From assembly GCA_035504235.1 (NCBI GenBank), contig DATJSH010000164.1:1-16883 (forward strand): a DNA stretch of 16,883 bases, written 5' to 3'. The stretch's first letter is position 1, and every line of letters starts with the position of its first letter. Below, one piece after another: positions 14,516 through 16,883 of the stretch. Under the pieces are notes generated by a model, which was given only the letters and a program-made list of their open reading frames with translations, was not told the DNA's origin and ran no database searches. Source of the DNA: DATARH01 sp035504235 (GTDB lineage: Bacteria; Pseudomonadota; Alphaproteobacteria; ATCC43930; CGMCC-115725). A program made the position numbers and the translations under genes.

Positions 14516-15286
14516 ATGCGCGGGCGTGGCCGTCCTCCGATGTTGACCGGCGCGCGCCGCTACCCAAACCGGCTGCGCGACCTGCGCGAGGCGTGCGGGC
14601 TGTCCCAGCAAGCGGTCGCCGCCGCGGCCGGGATCAGTGGCGCCTATTACGGCGCGCTGGAGCGCGGCGACAAGCGCATTAACGCCGATACGGCGGCCCG
14701 CCTTGCCGGCCCGCTGCGCTGCCAGGCGGGCGACCTTTTCGGGGGCGGACGAGGAGCATCGGTGCCCCTGGTGATCGCGGTCGCAGCCGCCGAGTCCGAA
14801 AACCGTCCGACCGATTACGATTTGCCCGAGCCGCATGAGCGCCTGTCGCCGCGCGGCCTCGCCGAGCCGGAAAAATGCTTTGCCGCAGAGATATTTGACG
14901 ACAGCGCCTCGATCGACTTCCCGTGTGGCACGATCCTTTTCGTGCGTCTCCCAGCGCCGCTTCCGGCAACCGTGACGACTGGGGCGAGGGTTGTGGTGCG
15001 CTTCTTTCTCGACCCGCCAGCTGCCGATGGGCAGCGGGCGACGCACGAGGTGCTCTACGGCATCCTCGATCGCAACATCGTCGGCGACCTTGTTCTGATC
15101 ACCCGCACGCGGAACCGTCTGGTGCCACGCAACCTCCTAATCCAGAGCGGCGCGCCGAGCCGTGCAGGTCTCGCGGAGCGTGCGCCGGTGCTGATGTCGC
15201 GCGACGCGACGATCGGGTACGAGCCACGGCCGGACGACCCCGCGGAGCTGCTGGGGGTCGTCGTCTACGCGATGGGGCCGACGTAA
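14516..15286 (+). CDS. XRE-family transcriptional regulator with degenerate S24-like C-terminal domain
   Basis: 256 residues from ATG 14516 with a GAGGGGAG site upstream. Residues 18-75 form a Cro/CI-type helix-turn-helix: RLRDLREACGLSQQAVAAAA, then GISGAYYGALERGDKRI and AARLAGPLRCQAGDLF. The C-terminal half (about 120-250) resembles the S24/LexA-like fold of phage-type repressors, with FAAEIFDDSASIDFPCGTIL where active relatives have a GDSM-type catalytic motif, so self-cleavage is unlikely. No phage genes are nearby. It is followed 81 nt later by the small Cys-rich gene. A shared half-site near both promoters makes autoregulation and control of that gene plausible but untested. HTH call secure; S24 relation moderate. 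Confidence 0.85.
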   Translation: MRGRGRPPMLTGARRYPNRLRDLREACGLSQQAVAAAAGISGAYYGALERGDKRINADTAARLAGPLRCQAGDLFGGGRGASVPLVIAVAAAESENRPTDYDLPEPHERLSPRGLAEPEKCFAAEIFDDSASIDFPCGTILFVRLPAPLPATVTTGARVVVRFFLDPPAADGQRATHEVLYGILDRNIVGDLVLITRTRNRLVPRNLLIQSGAPSRAGLAERAPVLMSRDATIGYEPRPDDPAELLGVVVYAMGPT

Positions 15287-15305
15287 ATCAATCGCCTATT
15301 AGCGC

Positions 15306-15350
15306 TTGGCGGTGAGAGGAATTTGCGCCTATAATACTTCTATAGGAAGT
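15306..15350 (+). promoter_or_regulatory. Sigma70-type promoter with overlapping inverted repeat
   Basis: TTGGCG (15306-15311) and a perfect TATAAT (15330-15335) are 18 nt apart. Directly after the -10 box lies ACTTCTATAGGAAGT (15336-15350), 5-bp arms around TATAG, covering the expected transcription start. This is a good place for a repressor to bind. It drives the gene at 15368. Confidence 0.7.
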
Positions 15351-15367
15351 TTTATTCGAGGAGCCTG

Positions 15368-15619
15368 ATGGCCGTTTTTCGGCCCCGCGCGCCGGACACG
15401 CCGCCGCGCATCCTTCCCGCCGTCGCCGAGCTGGCGCGCGAGCCCGCGGCCGCGTTCTGGGCCGAAGCTTGCGGCTGGGTTCCGGGCACCGGCCATTGCC
15501 GCAGCCCAGACTGCACCGCGGCCTGTCTTTTTCAGTCGCAACGCGCGGCTGAGGCGGGGCGTATTACCCGCTGGCGACGCTTGCGGCGGGTGCTCTTCCG
15601 CCGGCGCCACATCCCCTAA
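15368..15619 (+). CDS. Small Cys-rich, C-terminally basic protein of unknown function
   Basis: 83 residues from ATG 15368, with GAGGAG at 15358-15363 and a clear promoter just upstream, which together favour it over the overlapping minus-strand frame. The N-terminal part is Pro/Ala-rich. The centre holds four Cys in ACGWVPGTGHCRSPDCTAAC (Cys35, Cys44, Cys49, Cys53), a possible Zn site. The tail RRLRRVLFRRRH is strongly basic, suggesting nucleic-acid binding. Its stop overlaps the convergent yacG stop by 2 nt. I do not recognise the family. It is likely regulated by the upstream XRE protein (inference from the shared half-site and adjacency). Confidence 0.72.
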   Translation: MAVFRPRAPDTPPRILPAVAELAREPAAAFWAEACGWVPGTGHCRSPDCTAACLFQSQRAAEAGRITRWRRLRRVLFRRRHIP

Positions 15620-15813
15620 GGCTGTCCGCCCGCGTCGGCGCTGTCATCCTCCGGGCCTTCCTCGGTTTCGACCCGGTAAACCCCACGCAACCAGCGCCCG
15701 AGATCGATATTGCGGCAGCGCTTGGAGCAGAACGGCCGGTGCCCCGCCATCGCCGGCTTGCCGCAGATCGGGCAGGGCGGGCCGTGCGGAGAAAGTAAGC
15801 TGTCGTCAGCCAT
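15616..15813 (-). CDS. yacG: YacG, zinc-binding DNA gyrase inhibitor
   Basis: 65 residues, the usual length. The zinc site is seen as CPICGKP and FCSKRC, followed by the family signature IDLGRWLRGVYRV and an acidic tail (EEGPEDDSADAGG). In E. coli YacG binds GyrB and inhibits gyrase. The gene starts 15 nt after the RNase E/G-family stop, the usual alphaproteobacterial arrangement, and is probably expressed from that upstream promoter. Its 3' end meets the convergent small gene with a 2-nt overlap. Confidence 0.95.
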   Translation of the reverse strand: MADDSLLSPHGPPCPICGKPAMAGHRPFCSKRCRNIDLGRWLRGVYRVETEEGPEDDSADAGGQP

Positions 15814-15828
15814 GGCGGCGATATGGGG

Positions 15829-16883
15829 CTAGATCGCGATGATGTCAAAATCTGCCCCGGCGGGCACGGTGTCGATAGCGATGCGCCGGCCGAGCCGGGT
15901 TTCAAGCGTCTTTAGCGCCGCCGCGGCCGGGCCGCGAAGCGCGGCCTCAACCGCATGCGGCGCGGTGAGGCGCCAGTTGGCCGCGGGATTGGCGCGCGCC
16001 TCACGCGCGAGGCGGCGCAGCGCCTCGTGCGCCAGCGCCGCGGGCTGCTTACCGCGGGTGCCGGGGTCGAGCATCGCGTCGGCGAGCGAGCGAGCGCGCC
16101 GCGGCCGCGTCAGCTCCAAATGGCCGAGCCGGGTCCAGCCCAGCACCTGCGGCTTTGCCGGGTCGCCCGCCAGCGCCGCTTCGAGCGTCTGCCGTATTTG
16201 CTCACGATGGTCCCGGCGCCCAAGTCCCGTGGCGAGCCCGACAAAGTCGATGACGATCGCCCCGCCGATATTACGCAGGCGAAGCTCGCGCCCGATCAGG
16301 CGCGCCGCCGTGCGGTTGGCGGCCAGCGCCGCCCGCGCCGACGAGCCGGTCTGAGGACTACCGGTGTCGACATCGATCAAGGTCGCGGTGCGGGTTTCCT
16401 CGATATGCACCGTGCCGCTGCGATCGAGCGCCAGGCTCGGCGACAGCGCGTTGTCGATGGCCGCGTCGAGATCGATCGGCCAGTCATCGGCAACACGATA
16501 GGCGACTTCCGCCGCTGGGAACGCAGCGCGCAGCTCGGTGAGGATCGCTGCGTCATCGGTCGCGATATTGTGAGGCGTCTGCGGCACCCGCAATGCCAGT
16601 GCCGCCGCGAGGCCGGGCGGCGGAGAGAGCTGTGCCGGCGGGGCGCATTCTACGGCAAGCGCGAGAGGGGAGGCGGGGATCTTCGCCGTGAGGCGCGCCG
16701 CCTTTTCGGCCCAAGCCTCGCGCCGCACCGCGACCACGAGCCGCGCTCCTTCCTCGGCCTTCATCTCCGGCGGAATATCGCGCAGCGGCAGGAAGCCCGG
16801 CCGCGCGTCGCCGATGTCGACCAGCGCCGCGTCGAGCGCCGACAGAACCCGTACCACACGGCCGAGATGGAGGCTGTCGGGCG
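15829..16883 (-). CDS. Ribonuclease E/G-family protein, 5' end outside window
   Basis: 351 codons are visible and the frame is open to the window edge. The GTG at 16857 is an internal Val codon, not the start: the preceding residues DSLHLGRV join onto VRVLSALDAALVDIG as in the S1-like part of RNase E/G. The catalytic region keeps IDVDTG and GGAIVIDFVGL, carrying the two Asp that bind the metal ion in RNase E. KPQVLGWTRLGHLELTRPR matches the family's conserved strand. The C-terminal portion lacks the CPxC zinc-link of RNase E and the long disordered tail that scaffolds the degradosome. Its role is presumably RNA cleavage or rRNA maturation in the cytoplasm. It lies directly upstream of yacG. 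Confidence 0.9.
   Translation of the reverse strand, partial: PDSLHLGRVVRVLSALDAALVDIGDARPGFLPLRDIPPEMKAEEGARLVVAVRREAWAEKAARLTAKIPASPLALAVECAPPAQLSPPPGLAAALALRVPQTPHNIATDDAAILTELRAAFPAAEVAYRVADDWPIDLDAAIDNALSPSLALDRSGTVHIEETRTATLIDVDTGSPQTGSSARAALAANRTAARLIGRELRLRNIGGAIVIDFVGLATGLGRRDHREQIRQTLEAALAGDPAKPQVLGWTRLGHLELTRPRRARSLADAMLDPGTRGKQPAALAHEALRRLAREARANPAANWRLTAPHAVEAALRGPAAAALKTLETRLGRRIAIDTVPAGADFDIIAI

Noticed and set aside
15329..15610. 93-residue minus-strand open frame over the small Cys-rich gene
   Set aside because: It would run through the -10 box and operator-like repeat, lacks a ribosome site, and the plus-strand frame has a promoter, ribosome site and Cys motif.

Overview
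The window reads as high-GC alphaproteobacterial chromosome. The best lineage clue is the right edge, where an RNase E/G-family gene is followed directly by yacG, a common alphaproteobacterial order. I cannot name a genus from the sequence alone; a soil-type Hyphomicrobiales or Rhodospirillales relative is a reasonable guess. Most genes have clear AGGAGG-like ribosome sites. Long antisense open frames are plentiful but are GC-rich shadows.

Left part (1-5577): the 3' end of a GMC oxidoreductase gene, then three tandem paralogous alpha/beta-hydrolase genes whose nucleophile elbow carries Cys instead of Ser. Convergent to them, on the minus strand, lie a YghU-type glutathione transferase gene and a second GMC oxidoreductase gene.

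Middle (5707-8667): a minus-strand gene for a probable exported protein of unknown function, divergent from a two-gene plus-strand operon. That operon is the most striking part of the window. Its first gene encodes a thioredoxin-like domain (CPTC) fused to a large unknown domain. Its second gene overlaps the first by 4 nt, starts with TTG behind a perfect Shine-Dalgarno, and contains an in-frame TGA at 8130-8132 in the context Asp-TGA-Gly-Ser-Cys. The frame stays open and family-like for 78 more codons. I read this as a UGSC-family selenoprotein with selenocysteine at residue 92 and a SECIS-like hairpin just after the UGA. A standard gene caller would split or truncate it. A 62-residue Cys-rich protein gene is convergent to it.

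Right-middle (8820-11641): a third GMC oxidoreductase gene, a gluconate-2-dehydrogenase-subunit-3-like gene and a fourth Cys-type hydrolase gene form one plus-strand unit. The region 1-11641 thus holds three GMC oxidoreductases, four Cys-type hydrolases, a YghU-like glutathione enzyme and a thiol/selenol pair. I infer a catabolic or detoxification neighbourhood for an unknown alcohol, ester or lactone-type substrate. Three copies of one roughly 80-bp palindromic intergenic repeat lie between its genes, two of them between convergent genes.

Right part (11738-16883): a membrane protein joining an NMT1/SsuA-like periplasmic domain to a histidine-kinase-type ATPase domain with no visible phosphoacceptor His; a Ser-type alpha/beta-hydrolase; an XRE-family regulator; a small Cys-rich basic protein with a good sigma70-type promoter; yacG; and an RNase E/G-family gene cut by the window edge.
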